From JABGPL01 sp964387885 (lineage in GTDB: Bacteria > Electryoneota > AABM5-125-24 > Hatepunaeales > Hatepunaeaceae): a stretch of DNA of 64,000 bases. This document shows positions 25,614 to 35,377 of this stretch, piece by piece. The notes beneath the pieces are model-generated. The model worked only from the letters and a program-made list of their open reading frames with translations. It was not told where the DNA came from and searched no databases. Each line of letters opens with the position of its first letter. Position 1 is the stretch's first letter. A program made the translations under genes and the position numbers. The DNA lies in the NCBI GenBank assembly GCA_964387885.1, contig CAYLYZ010000015.1, positions 1-64,000 of the forward strand, in the 5' to 3' direction.

Positions 25614-27746
25614 CTAATTAAACTTCTGTTCATCCTTCGGAACAAACCACTCATTCAACAAATATCCCGGACGGAATGGATACCAGCGAACACTTTTGAA
25701 TCGTTTGTCATAGGCCGGTTTTCGCATTGAGCTGAACAGAAATGTGTAGGGTTGCTCATCATGCAGTATTTGTTGAAATCGCTTGTACATCGCTACGCGT
25801 TTTTCTTGATCAAATTCAGTTCGAGCGGCATCAATCAGCGAATCGGCTTCAGCATTTTTAAACTCGACATGATTTGAACCGCGACCTGTTGCTGATTGCG
25901 AATGCCAGACCTGCTTCGGATCACCTTTCATCCCAAACACCCAGCCAAGGTAGCAGGCATCGAAACTATGATTACGGATATGGTTGTTGATAAAAACAGA
26001 CCACTCAAGCCTTCGAATTTTCATCTCAATTCCGATCATGAATAGGTCCTCTCGCAATATTGAAGCGAGTTGCTCAGCAGTAGGACTACCAGATGGGATA
26101 AGCAGCTCAAATTTAAACTCAAGAGTGTCTTTTTCGAGAATGCCATCATCGTCAATATCCGCCCAACCGGCTTTTGTTAACAGATCAATTGCCTTTTCCG
26201 GATTATATTTCCACGGAACGATAGTTGAGTCATAATCAGCACCATACCGATAGAAATTTCCGGTTACGATTTCTGCAAATCCAAACAACAGCTTTTCAGC
26301 GATGTCCTTTCGTCTGACCATGTGAGTCATAGCCATGCGCACGTCTCTATCCCTGAAGATTGGATGTTCATTGCGCCAACCAAGATAGCTGTAACTTGGG
26401 ACAAGAAATGTGCTCTTTATGAAACTGTTAAGAAATTTTTCTCGATTTGTCATTGTAAGGTACTGAATCGTCTGGAGATTCTCCATGAAGTCGATCTCAC
26501 CGTTCTTTAACGCCACGAGCGATGCCGTTTGATCGGTCAGAATCCGCCATACAATTTTATCAATATAAGCATGGCCATCTCCGCGCCAGTAATTCTCATT
26601 TCGCTTCAGGACAACCTCTTGACCGGTCGTCCAGTGATCAAACTGATAGGGACCGCTTCCAATTGTCGGTGCCCTGTTTTGCGGGTGAAGGTTGAACTCT
26701 TCACCTACTTTTTTAATCTTCGTGTGCACATCCCTACAATACTCTGTTAGTTCCTTTCGACGTGGAAAGTCACCTTGTGTTGAAGTTGAGCTGATCTCAT
26801 TGGCAATGTCAGTGACATATATTGCTTTGCTGACAGATGTAGAGGTTTGTGAAGCCCACCTCAGAGCAGAAGAACCTTCGGGATGTTTCTCAAGGAATCG
26901 GATGACCATTTCATAACGGGATTGGGCATTTACTTTATCCCATTCGTGAAGCTCCTGTACCATATCTTCCCAATCAATCTCTCCGTCGGTGATGGAATTA
27001 AATGATTTCTTCAGCGAGAAAAGGGTGGTGGATTCAATGAGTTCATCGAATATCACATCAGTTTCCGATTCAAGCAGATCCGCAATTTTTTCATAAACAG
27101 AACCATAAACAACCTGAAAGTAACTTATGTTATCCAGCAATCCCTCGGCATCAAAGATATGCTTTGGCATAACTCTGAACCCACCGAGGAAATCTGTGTG
27201 AAGGAAATACGCCTTTGAGCAATACATTTCGAGAGTAAAATCATCAATCAGGTTCAAGCTGTCAAGTTCGGCATAATATGGTTTAGTTGGCAAGTCATCA
27301 ACATACGGATTCATTATTGCCTTTAGTGAAAATACAGCATCCCGCATTGTCAATGGATTACCATCATGCCATTTTATATTTTTACGCAGTTTCCACTTAT
27401 ACTTGAGGTGATCTTCAGAGGCTTCCGGTAGTTCTTCAACGAGAAGAGGTTCATCTCCCCAGGGTGGTTTACGTTCGGTACGCAGAAAACTCTCATAAAT
27501 GTATCCACTATATATGTTGGTCGCACTTGCGGACGTTGAAATATAGGGATTCAGGTTTTCCGGTTCACTGAGTAAGTTTAGAACGAGCCAGTCTCCGGTA
27601 GTAGGTTCGCCCTCGTAAAGGTTGTTATTTTCCTCCGGGGAGTCACCCTGTACAAACGCCCCCGAACCACCTATCTGACATCCATTTATCGTCAGAATGA
27701 ATACGAAAGAAACTATAAGTACCTGCCTGAGTTGGAAGCCTGTCAT
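25614..27746 (-). CDS. Family 5 solute-binding lipoprotein (oligopeptide/nickel type) with internal insertion
   Basis: The 710-residue lipoprotein (lipobox TINGC, acylated Cys23) has the SBP_bac_5 fold: SEPENLNPYIST, NIKWHDGNPLTMRDAVFSLKAIM, IGSGPYQFDHW, VWRILTDQTASLVALKNGEIDFM and AGWADIDDDGILEKD. Family members deliver peptides or other solutes to ABC importers. No permease or ATPase gene lies nearby. Between MPKHIF (about 195) and GSGPY (about 365) there are some 130-140 extra residues, charged and helical, not usual in the family. It starts eight bases after iorB on the same strand, so it may be the last gene of that operon. Confidence 0.85.
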   Translation of the reverse strand: MTGFQLRQVLIVSFVFILTINGCQIGGSGAFVQGDSPEENNNLYEGEPTTGDWLVLNLLSEPENLNPYISTSASATNIYSGYIYESFLRTERKPPWGDEPLLVEELPEASEDHLKYKWKLRKNIKWHDGNPLTMRDAVFSLKAIMNPYVDDLPTKPYYAELDSLNLIDDFTLEMYCSKAYFLHTDFLGGFRVMPKHIFDAEGLLDNISYFQVVYGSVYEKIADLLESETDVIFDELIESTTLFSLKKSFNSITDGEIDWEDMVQELHEWDKVNAQSRYEMVIRFLEKHPEGSSALRWASQTSTSVSKAIYVTDIANEISSTSTQGDFPRRKELTEYCRDVHTKIKKVGEEFNLHPQNRAPTIGSGPYQFDHWTTGQEVVLKRNENYWRGDGHAYIDKIVWRILTDQTASLVALKNGEIDFMENLQTIQYLTMTNREKFLNSFIKSTFLVPSYSYLGWRNEHPIFRDRDVRMAMTHMVRRKDIAEKLLFGFAEIVTGNFYRYGADYDSTIVPWKYNPEKAIDLLTKAGWADIDDDGILEKDTLEFKFELLIPSGSPTAEQLASILREDLFMIGIEMKIRRLEWSVFINNHIRNHSFDACYLGWVFGMKGDPKQVWHSQSATGRGSNHVEFKNAEADSLIDAARTEFDQEKRVAMYKRFQQILHDEQPYTFLFSSMRKPAYDKRFKSVRWYPFRPGYLLNEWFVPKDEQKFN

Positions 27747-27754
27747 GGGATATC

Positions 27755-28351
27755 CTATGCGGTTACTTCTTCTCGAGTTAATTTCACGCCTGCTCGGAAT
27801 CCAGCAATATTCTGATCCTCGGTACCGCGTGGCACTAATTTGCGGAGTGTCTTTTCCCAGATTTCCTGATCGATTGGCATTTCCTGTGAAATCGCACCAA
27901 TAAGAATGGTGTTTACCAATTTGGGATTGCCAATTTTGTGGGCAATATTCAACGCATCGATTGAGAGAACACGTTTGGTCTGTTTACGTGCCTGACCAAT
28001 GGGATCTTCCGGATAATCGTATCCTTTTGTGAAAGCGATAGGAGGTACGATTTGCTGAGTATTAATAGCCAGTAAACCGGTTTCCGAAACCTGATGCGCC
28101 CACCTTAAACCTTCTGCAGCCTCAAATGCAAGTACTGCATCCGCTTGACCATCGGGAACGAGTGGAGAAAAGACTTTTTTGGCAAATCGAACGTGGGATG
28201 TAACTACACCACCTCGCTGAGACATACCGTGCACTTCAGATTTTTTTGCATCAAAACCAGCAGCAATTGCAGCCTCAGATAAGAGCTCGGATGCAAGGAT
28301 GACACCTTGACCCCCGACGCCCACAATTAGTATGTTATATGTTTTTTCCAT
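27755..28351 (-). CDS. iorB: Indolepyruvate:ferredoxin oxidoreductase beta subunit
   Basis: The 198-residue protein has the gamma-type domain of 2-oxoacid:ferredoxin oxidoreductases. It shows ILIVGVGGQGVILASELLSEAA, KKSEVHGMSQRGGVVTSHVRFA, and the C-terminal NTILIGAISQEMPI. With IorA it oxidatively decarboxylates aryl-pyruvates from aromatic amino acids to aryl-acetyl-CoA, reducing ferredoxin. It is separated from iorA by an SDR gene and a LruC lipoprotein gene, whereas the two subunits are usually adjacent. Only two bases separate its start from the stop of the LruC gene, so expression is coupled to an envelope protein. Confidence 0.93.
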   Translation of the reverse strand: MEKTYNILIVGVGGQGVILASELLSEAAIAAGFDAKKSEVHGMSQRGGVVTSHVRFAKKVFSPLVPDGQADAVLAFEAAEGLRWAHQVSETGLLAINTQQIVPPIAFTKGYDYPEDPIGQARKQTKRVLSIDALNIAHKIGNPKLVNTILIGAISQEMPIDQEIWEKTLRKLVPRGTEDQNIAGFRAGVKLTREEVTA

Positions 28352-28353
28352 GT

Positions 28354-30732
28354 TTATCTTCCTGACCAGATATGATCTGTGTTTATGTTTGTGTTAAACC
28401 ACCCCTTGCTTGTATTACCGTTACTTTCAGCCCAATTGCCAAAATCGGTGTACGCCTGGTTAATTGCGGAGCCTTCGTTAGTTTGTTGCCATACAACAGG
28501 TATAACTAAAGCCCAGGGAAGGTTGTATTGAGATTTATAAAAAAATCCTGATTCGGTAGAAGATTTATCTTCTTCTGTTCCGAACAGGTTAAGGTCTGCT
28601 AAACTTGTTGGAGGATAGTCCGCCAGATGAACTTCGTGACTGCGCTGTCCATCAATTATAATGAATGGATTGTAAGGAGCTGAACCAAGGTCAGTAAATG
28701 AGACCGGCATCTCAAATTGAACAGTAACGTTTATTCGCTCAGGGGATACCTCAGGGCTTCCGGGCTCGGTGTTGATCAGACTAAATCCACCAGCAGGTGA
28801 GGCAAAGCTCAGAACATCATCAAAGACGATAATCACCGTGTTTTCTTGACCAGCTTCAACACCGGTTCCCGTTAGAGTAATGTAGTTACCTGAAATATTT
28901 GATCCTGAGACCGACAGAATGTTATTCGACGTGATAGGCATCATAAAACCAAAGCCGTTGTTCTTGTCAGATCCCGCTGCCTGAACTGAGAAGCTGCTCG
29001 ATATTGAGGTTACAAATCCCTCTGAATTAAGGATTTGTTTGAAATTGCTATTTACAACCATATCGTTAAAATCATAGTCACCAATCCCGGGCCAATCATC
29101 TTCAAATGCAAGTGCAAAATTCTGCGACCATGATGGAAAATAACTACCAAAACAACTGTTGATGTCATTCGGCCAGTGATCGATTACATCGGGCACTCCA
29201 TCGGTGTCAATATCTGTTAATTGAGCAATGGACTCAAGCGAGGGAATGTCATGCATATCTATAGCATCTTCAGGTGAAACTGTGATTGCCATAATCACGT
29301 CGTTAAAATCGTGATCATTTTCCTGGTCGCGCCTTTCATCTTCTATTCCGAGAATTAATCTTTCCGATCCTTCTTCGAAAAACAGCATACAATGACGTTT
29401 CAGGTTTCCATTAGTTTCCGGATTCAAATTACTGTTTGAATAGAACAAATCATCACCGTTCGTGATCGCATTATTTTGCCATCCTTGACTCAGGAGAAAC
29501 CAGCCAACAGTGGTGTTTTCATCAAATCTACCTATGTGAACTTTGTCTCCCGGATGCAATCCAGATCCATTTTCCTCACGTGAGGGATTTGGAAAGATTA
29601 TTTTTAATTCACCAAGATCTCGTGGATTCTGAGGGATTTCGGAACCTGAATAAGAATAGAATCCGAATGGACTGTGATTCAGGCTGCCATTGTGCACAAA
29701 ACTAATCCACAGGTCAGCTTCGGCGGATAACAGGATTGTAGAGTGTTGACGAACAAAATCGGGATAGGTATCTTCAATGTTCACTCCCTCAGGGAAGTTC
29801 GAAGAAAGTCTGTTAAACCTCAAATCAATACGCTCTGAAGTGTCATCGAGGTAGTCCGGAACTCCATTTGAATCCCAATTCCCAAGATATCTGAACCGAC
29901 CCTTAGGTTCTACAATTAATTCGATTTCCGCGAATCCGTTTGTGGTATAGGTCAGATTTCCCTGTATTGCAGTTGCTTCGGCAACTATTTCTTCCTTTCG
30001 AGGTGGATCCCAATAAAGAAATGCTAATTCTTCTCCGGCTCTGAATCCATCTACATCCTCGGATGTGAAATCGTCTCCCCATACAGCCATTCCATAGGGT
30101 GGATCTCCGCTAATCATTTCAACACCGGCAATCAAACCATCAGGAGTTATACAGGCCAGTTCTGCCTCATCAACAATTTCAATACCGGTGATATCGTTGA
30201 TAATAATTGACATATTTGCACCAGTGTTCCGAGGTTCTTCAAAGTGGGATGCATCAATTCGATTATTCCGATTTCGCTTTCCCGAAGAAATCAGATTTAT
30301 TTGAGGACCGACACTGAAAACATGTTGCAGATTCTCTGCTACATCCAACTCTGCATAATTCCTGGTACCGATCATATCAGTTCTGATGTATAGCTTTTCA
30401 ACTATAGAACTGATCTTGAGTTCTGCATTATACCTTCCTCCGGGATTGGTATATCCATCTCCAATAAGACCTAAGTTTCCAGTCGCAGGGAATGGTCTAT
30501 CAGAAACCTGCACGCGAATATTCCGTTTAGGACTTCCGTCCAAATTCTGAACATCAACCTTGATGCTAACTTCTTGTAGGGTGCTGAATGAAAAATCATC
30601 AGCAATTTCCAGTTCGGTTAACGGTGGCTGATCAATTTCTCTCGGTTCTGTAGGATTTTCTTTGCATGAAGCAACAACAAAAATTAGAAACCCGCAGACC
30701 ATTGTTGACAATATCAGTTTTAGATTCTTCAT
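28354..30732 (-). CDS. LruC-domain surface lipoprotein with one NMS/GLCAG module
   Basis: The 792-residue lipoprotein has lipobox VASC (acylated Cys23). An N-terminal carboxypeptidase-regulatory-like part (residues about 40-130) comes first. A copy of the module that repeats in the giant protein follows at about 163-275, with HFEEPRNTGANMSI, ITPDGLIAG, GMAVWGDD and DGFRAGEEL. Next is a DUF4114-like segment (NDHDFNDVIMAI), then a LruC domain from about 505 (DTDGVPDVIDHWPND, IGDYDFNDMVVN) to the C terminus. LruC domains occur in surface lipoproteins of Bacteroidetes and Leptospira. The gene lies between iorA-SDR and iorB on the same strand with tiny gaps, an odd place for an envelope gene. Its module lacks the cysteine found in the giant protein's copies. 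Confidence 0.85.
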   Translation of the reverse strand: MKNLKLILSTMVCGFLIFVVASCKENPTEPREIDQPPLTELEIADDFSFSTLQEVSIKVDVQNLDGSPKRNIRVQVSDRPFPATGNLGLIGDGYTNPGGRYNAELKISSIVEKLYIRTDMIGTRNYAELDVAENLQHVFSVGPQINLISSGKRNRNNRIDASHFEEPRNTGANMSIIINDITGIEIVDEAELACITPDGLIAGVEMISGDPPYGMAVWGDDFTSEDVDGFRAGEELAFLYWDPPRKEEIVAEATAIQGNLTYTTNGFAEIELIVEPKGRFRYLGNWDSNGVPDYLDDTSERIDLRFNRLSSNFPEGVNIEDTYPDFVRQHSTILLSAEADLWISFVHNGSLNHSPFGFYSYSGSEIPQNPRDLGELKIIFPNPSREENGSGLHPGDKVHIGRFDENTTVGWFLLSQGWQNNAITNGDDLFYSNSNLNPETNGNLKRHCMLFFEEGSERLILGIEDERRDQENDHDFNDVIMAITVSPEDAIDMHDIPSLESIAQLTDIDTDGVPDVIDHWPNDINSCFGSYFPSWSQNFALAFEDDWPGIGDYDFNDMVVNSNFKQILNSEGFVTSISSSFSVQAAGSDKNNGFGFMMPITSNNILSVSGSNISGNYITLTGTGVEAGQENTVIIVFDDVLSFASPAGGFSLINTEPGSPEVSPERINVTVQFEMPVSFTDLGSAPYNPFIIIDGQRSHEVHLADYPPTSLADLNLFGTEEDKSSTESGFFYKSQYNLPWALVIPVVWQQTNEGSAINQAYTDFGNWAESNGNTSKGWFNTNINTDHIWSGR

Positions 30733-30766
30733 TTCTGGTACCCAGTAATTATATTGAGCAGGCTTT

Positions 30767-31567
30767 TCAGGGGATTCTCTTTTTCATGACTGAGCCGGTT
30801 AAATTGGTAATCAATTCTCTTGGTAAGAATTTTAGTGCCCTAACTGTAGCTCTATTAAAACCACCGGAGATAACCATTCTCTTGCCCTGCAACATCCCAT
30901 CATACCCAATCTTCGCAACTGGATATGCGTCGAGGGCTCCGGGACGTTCCCGGTTGGTTTTCTTATAGCCTGCAACTCTCCCAAAACCGGTTCGAGTCGG
31001 TCCGGGTGACAAACAGGTGACAGTTATTCCGCTTCCATCGAGTTCACCGGCAAGTGCGTCGGAGAAGTTATTCACAAATGCTTTTGAGGCTGAATAAGCT
31101 GCAAAATAGGGTGCCGGGACAAATCCAGCTACTGAACCAACATTCATAATCCAACCCAAACCCTTACGGATCATTTCAGGGATAAAGAGACTCGTCAGAC
31201 GAGTAAGACTTATGATGTTCAAGTTAAGCATTTCATTTACAACATCCGGATCAGCATCCTTGAAATCACCGATCATACCAAAACCGGCATTATTTATCAG
31301 AGCATTTATTGAGGGCTTGAACTCATGAACCTTTGTGAATAACTCTTCTGGAGTCTCGATCTTACTTAGGTCACACGGGATAACAAATGCTTCAATACCA
31401 TGTTTTTCGTTAAGTTCATCTGCTCGATTCCTTAAAATCTCCTCTCGACGAGCCGTCAGGATCAGATCCCAGCCATCAGCTGCCATGATACCGGCAAGCT
31501 CATATCCTATACCTTCAGATGCGCCGGTTATCAGAGCTGTTTTATTTTGGTGCGGTTTTGAATTCAT
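30767..31567 (-). CDS. Short-chain dehydrogenase/reductase
   Basis: The 266-residue classical SDR has the NAD(P)-binding motif TGASEGIG near residue 14, NNAG, the catalytic Ser in NVGSVAG and the YSASK Tyr-Lys pair, then SPGPTRTGFG. The C-terminal 60 residues end basic (VMKKRIP). Substrate is unknown. It lies between iorA (86 bases upstream) and the LruC lipoprotein gene (34 bases downstream) on the minus strand and is probably co-transcribed. It could act on aromatic or fatty acyl intermediates, but nothing in the sequence proves this. Confidence 0.9.
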   Translation of the reverse strand: MNSKPHQNKTALITGASEGIGYELAGIMAADGWDLILTARREEILRNRADELNEKHGIEAFVIPCDLSKIETPEELFTKVHEFKPSINALINNAGFGMIGDFKDADPDVVNEMLNLNIISLTRLTSLFIPEMIRKGLGWIMNVGSVAGFVPAPYFAAYSASKAFVNNFSDALAGELDGSGITVTCLSPGPTRTGFGRVAGYKKTNRERPGALDAYPVAKIGYDGMLQGKRMVISGGFNRATVRALKFLPRELITNLTGSVMKKRIP

Positions 31568-31653
31568 TTTACTGATTTTTTTTAAGTTACCGGATACAAT
31601 CTATCCGTCTAATGCCACTAACATGCGAGATGTACCGACCTTTAATTACGATA

Positions 31654-33474
31654 TCAAGCTTCTGCGTGTTCCCGGGCAATGTCAAATATTGCATCTTCCG
31701 GGCAAACCTGGTCACAAAGTGAACATCCCGTGCATGTATCTTTATCGATTGTAACAAGGTGCAGCCCTTTTTCTGTTGTTTGGTCCAAATGAGAAATCGA
31801 CGGACAACCAATGTGAATACACACCTGGCAACCATTACATTTCTCAAGGTCAACTTCAAATGGTTTCGGTGGCAGCCTATCCGGATACAGAACGCAGGGC
31901 TGATTAGTTATCAGAACTGTGGGCTCATTAATATTTGAAGCCTCTTTCAGGATGTTAACAGTCTCTTCGAGATTGTAGCTGTCGACATCGTAAACATGGT
32001 TAACACCAAGGGCTTTGGACAGTTCAAACAGGTTGACCTGTTTCGCCACTTCACCCTGCAATGTGTAACCGGTTCCCGGATGCTGCTGACCTCCGGTCAT
32101 GGCGGTTGCACGGTTGTCGAGTATAACGAGGATCATCGGTGCTTTATTGTAAACTGCATCCAGCAATCCGGTAATTCCCGAGTGGAGGAAAGTTGAATCA
32201 CCTATTACGGCAACAACCGGTTTTTTCGATCCGGAAACCTGCTGAACTCCATCAGCCATTCCGATAGAAGCTCCCATGCAGATGCAGGCGTGCATGGCGT
32301 TTAACGGTTTTAATGCTCCAAGGGTGTAGCAACCAATGTCACCGAAGACATCAGCTTTTATCTTTTTCAATGCCTGAAAAACAGTACGATGTGGGCAACC
32401 AGGGCAAAGAACAGGAGGACGAGGCAATACATCAATGCCTACCGGATGAATCCGAGCGGTTTTGGTATCAAGAGCTCCAGCTTTCAGAAGACCGTCTTCG
32501 ACTATATCGGGATTAAGCTCTCCCTCAATCGGGAAAAATTCTTTACCTTCGCATTTGATTCCAGCTGCAAGCATTTGCTCTTCGTAGTAAGGTTCGAGTT
32601 CCTCGACAACCAGCACTCGGTCAACTGTCGATGCAAATTTGCGGATTGAATCTATCGGCATCGGGTTTGACATCCCAATCTTGAAAACAGGAGCTTCCGG
32701 AATAACTTCGCGAACATAATTGTGAGAAATACCGCCTGTTACGATACCGACTTTTCCGCTGCCTGGTTCTACACGATTAAGCGGTGAGTTATTACTGAAT
32801 TCCAGCAATGCAATTATTCGTTTTTCAATTTCAGTGTGTCGTGGTCTCGCATATTGCGGAATCATTACAAATCGTTCGGGATTTCGCTTAAAACCTGTAA
32901 CTTCAGGTACAGGCCAGGGTTTAAGATTCACAATTCCCTTTGCGTGTGAGATTCTGGTCGTCACACGAAACATCAGGGGGGTAGCAAATTTTTCAGAAAT
33001 CTCAATCGCATCCATCATGAAGTCATGTGCTTCGCCTGAATCAGATGGTTCGAGCATCGGAATCTTCGCAAATCTTGCAAGTACCCGGTTATCCTGTTCG
33101 TTCTGAGATGAATGAAGCTCAGGATCATCAGCGGATATAAATACAAAACCACCAATTGTTCCTGTATAAGCAAACGTCATCAACGGGTCCATTGCGACAT
33201 TCACACCGACATGTTTCATCGTTACGAGTGTTCTCGATCCTGAAAGGGCTGCGCCAATGCCTACTTCAAATGCGACCTTTTCATTTGGACTCCATTGTGC
33301 CTTTATCCCCGGGATTCGAGCAAAAGTTTCAAGAATTTCTGTGGATGGTGTACCGGGATATCCACAGCCAAAGTATATTCCCGCTTCACGGGCACCGAGA
33401 GCAATTGCTTCGTTGCCGGAAAGCAGCATTTTTATGGGTTTTTCAATTACGGGTAGTTTTTTTGTTTTTGCCAT
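31654..33474 (-). CDS. iorA: Indolepyruvate:ferredoxin oxidoreductase alpha subunit
   Basis: The 606-residue thiamine-pyrophosphate enzyme has an N-terminal pyrimidine-binding domain (LLSGNEAIALGAREAGIYFGCGYPGTPS), a TPP/Mg motif region GDSTFLHSGITGLLDAVYNKA with LDNRATAMTGGQ, and CPGCPHR in the middle. The C-terminal ferredoxin domain has two cluster motifs, CNGCQVCIHIGCP and CTGCSLCDQVCP. It oxidises aryl-pyruvates in aromatic amino acid fermentation with IorB. It follows butyrate kinase by 14 bases, which suggests that acyl-CoA energy is recovered as ATP by substrate-level phosphorylation. It implies an anaerobic, amino-acid-using lifestyle. Confidence 0.95.
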   Translation of the reverse strand: MAKTKKLPVIEKPIKMLLSGNEAIALGAREAGIYFGCGYPGTPSTEILETFARIPGIKAQWSPNEKVAFEVGIGAALSGSRTLVTMKHVGVNVAMDPLMTFAYTGTIGGFVFISADDPELHSSQNEQDNRVLARFAKIPMLEPSDSGEAHDFMMDAIEISEKFATPLMFRVTTRISHAKGIVNLKPWPVPEVTGFKRNPERFVMIPQYARPRHTEIEKRIIALLEFSNNSPLNRVEPGSGKVGIVTGGISHNYVREVIPEAPVFKIGMSNPMPIDSIRKFASTVDRVLVVEELEPYYEEQMLAAGIKCEGKEFFPIEGELNPDIVEDGLLKAGALDTKTARIHPVGIDVLPRPPVLCPGCPHRTVFQALKKIKADVFGDIGCYTLGALKPLNAMHACICMGASIGMADGVQQVSGSKKPVVAVIGDSTFLHSGITGLLDAVYNKAPMILVILDNRATAMTGGQQHPGTGYTLQGEVAKQVNLFELSKALGVNHVYDVDSYNLEETVNILKEASNINEPTVLITNQPCVLYPDRLPPKPFEVDLEKCNGCQVCIHIGCPSISHLDQTTEKGLHLVTIDKDTCTGCSLCDQVCPEDAIFDIAREHAEA

Positions 33475-33488
33475 TTTATCTAAGTTTG

Positions 33489-34559
33489 TTAAATATATTC
33501 GTGAGCGGATTCAATCCGATCAATTATCCTGAATGCACCCTCTGCCAGTGCCTGCAGTTCACCCTCACCAGGGAAAACTACAAATGGCGCCAGAGATGCT
33601 ACGTATGGTTTGAGTTTAGTCATGATTTCCTGCGAATGAGCCAGACCGCCGGTGACAACAACAGCATCAAGCCTGCCCTTGAGGACAGCACTCATCGCTC
33701 CTATTTCCTTGGCAATCTGATAGATCATTGCGTTTAATGCGTTTTCAGCTTCTTTATCACCATTATCAGCACGTTTAATAACTTCCCGTGCATCGGAAGT
33801 TCCACAATAAGCGTACAACCCGCTTTCCTGTGAGAGTTCTTTCATCATTTCCTGTTGAGTAACCTCACCACTGAAGCAGCGTTCAACAAGAGGACCTATC
33901 GGCAGCGCTCCGGCTCGAGCAGGTGAAAACGGTCCCATGCCGACCATTGCATCGTTGACGTCAATAATGCGGCATCCATTTACCGCAGCTATTGATATCC
34001 CGCCACCAAGATGTGCGACTACAAATCGCGACTCGGTTAATTCGACATTAAGTTTCGCTGTGGCACGCCTGACTACAGCCTTAATATTCAAGGCATGTGC
34101 GCGGCTCTTACGGACAATCCAGGGGACGCCCGAAACTCTGGCGATGTCCTCAAATTCATCAACGGTCACCGGATCAACAATATATGCCCCAACACCAAAA
34201 CGTTTGGCATAGTACTCTGCAAGAACGGCACCGAGGTTACTGGCATGGGTGCCGGTCTGCCCCGATTTCAGGTCATCGAGCATCTGTTGATTTACATTGT
34301 ATGTCCCGCCTTTAAGAGGTTTCAGTAAACCTCCTCGTCCGGAAACACCAACGACTTTATATTCGTCGATATCCTTTTCCAAATCCTCATCAATGAGAGA
34401 CCGCCTATAATCGAGCTGCTCGATTATTTCAGGCACTAATTGATCCGGATCATGCCTGACAACGCTCTCGCGAACGCATCCCTTGCGAGAATACAATGCG
34501 TATTTGGTTGATGTTGAACCGGGATTTATGACGATAACGACTTCATTATCGGAATGCAT
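33489..34559 (-). CDS. buk: Butyrate kinase
   Basis: The 356-residue acetokinase-family enzyme has VIVINPGSTSTKYALY at the N terminus, VSGRGGLLKPLKGGTYNVN, HLGGGISIAAVNGCRIIDVNDAMVG and GPFSPARAGALP. It converts butyryl-phosphate (or branched acyl-phosphate) and ADP to the acid and ATP. No phosphotransbutyrylase gene is in the window. The start is set at MHSDNEVV (34559); the frame stays open 18 codons further upstream but that part runs into a repeat. It is the first gene of a minus-strand series with iorA. Confidence 0.93.
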   Translation of the reverse strand: MHSDNEVVIVINPGSTSTKYALYSRKGCVRESVVRHDPDQLVPEIIEQLDYRRSLIDEDLEKDIDEYKVVGVSGRGGLLKPLKGGTYNVNQQMLDDLKSGQTGTHASNLGAVLAEYYAKRFGVGAYIVDPVTVDEFEDIARVSGVPWIVRKSRAHALNIKAVVRRATAKLNVELTESRFVVAHLGGGISIAAVNGCRIIDVNDAMVGMGPFSPARAGALPIGPLVERCFSGEVTQQEMMKELSQESGLYAYCGTSDAREVIKRADNGDKEAENALNAMIYQIAKEIGAMSAVLKGRLDAVVVTGGLAHSQEIMTKLKPYVASLAPFVVFPGEGELQALAEGAFRIIDRIESAHEYI

Positions 34560-34597
34560 GTTTATGTGTCCAGCTTTGTTTTTGGGTAAAGACCTTC

Positions 34598-34670
34598 GGA
34601 GTGCGCAAGCCATGCTTGCGCTTTTTTCACATGTACCTTTGCTAAAGCGGTAGCAAGGCTACCGCACTCC
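34598..34670. repeat. Compound palindromic element with GGAGTGCG/CGCACTCC ends
   Basis: The 73-bp element has outer ends GGAGTGCG and CGCACTCC and two inner palindromes, GCGCAAGCCATGCTTGCGC and GCGGTAGCAAGGCTACCGC. It sits just upstream of butyrate kinase and distorts the longest-ORF start of that gene. Confidence 0.8.
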
Positions 34671-34702
34671 AAATTTTGCGATAACCTTCTAATATAGTGT
34701 AA

Positions 34703-35377
34703 TTATCCCTGATTTTCAATCAAATGTGCGCGTCGTTGACTGCGGAGAAAAATTACAATCCCGAGTATCATGCCGGCTAACCAGAGAACCCAGGGAAAGT
34801 TTGGGAGAGAGGTTTTATTGATGGCTGCAGGGGCTCCCACGAGGAATGAGGATATGATGATTAAACCCGAAATGATCTCTAAGGTCCATTCAATCCTGGT
34901 TGGTTTGAGGATCCACCCCTTATCAAGATCATCCCAGATATTAACCGCTGCCCATATAAGAGCAATCGAAACCGCAACCGGCGCCCAGACAGGACCTACC
35001 CACGGTGCTGGGATGAGGAAGAGTATATCGGTAGTTGCTAAAGAGGGAGGCCAACCCTCAAAGAGATACAGAAACAGATAATAGGTAATATCCCAGACAC
35101 CAAAACAGAAACAATATGCAGCGAACCGGTCAATAAACAACCTTCCGACCATCGCAGAGACAGCGAGGATCATTATCAGGCTCATTGCTTCCCGTCCGAT
35201 CTCGATAATCCCGATTCGCATCGGGACATCCTTCAGGGGAAACGCAAAGCCTTCCGGGTAGTACAGCTCGCGGAGATACTCGACGAGCGTTGCCTCGAAA
35301 TATCCCATTGTGATCGCAAATATACCGAGCCAGATTAGTTTGTATTTTAGAATTAATCTCTTTTTTTCTTCCATCAT
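34703..35377 (-). CDS. Integral membrane protein, function unknown
   Basis: The 224-residue protein has about six membrane segments, e.g. LIWLGIFAITMGYFEATLVEYL, SLIMILAVSAMVGRLFI, VSIALIWAAVNIW, IISGLIIISSFLVGA and WVLWLAGMILGIVIF. It opens and ends with basic or charged tails. Aromatic and proline-rich loops (YLFEGWPPSLATTDILFLIPAPWVGPVWAPV) lie in the middle. I recognise no family. It is separated from butyrate kinase by a palindromic element, so it may be independently expressed. Confidence 0.7.
   Translation of the reverse strand: MMEEKKRLILKYKLIWLGIFAITMGYFEATLVEYLRELYYPEGFAFPLKDVPMRIGIIEIGREAMSLIMILAVSAMVGRLFIDRFAAYCFCFGVWDITYYLFLYLFEGWPPSLATTDILFLIPAPWVGPVWAPVAVSIALIWAAVNIWDDLDKGWILKPTRIEWTLEIISGLIIISSFLVGAPAAINKTSLPNFPWVLWLAGMILGIVIFLRSQRRAHLIENQG

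Noticed and set aside
34560..34613. Eighteen extra codons at the start of butyrate kinase
   Set aside because: They run into a palindromic element and are not family-like; MHSDNEVV gives the usual N terminus.
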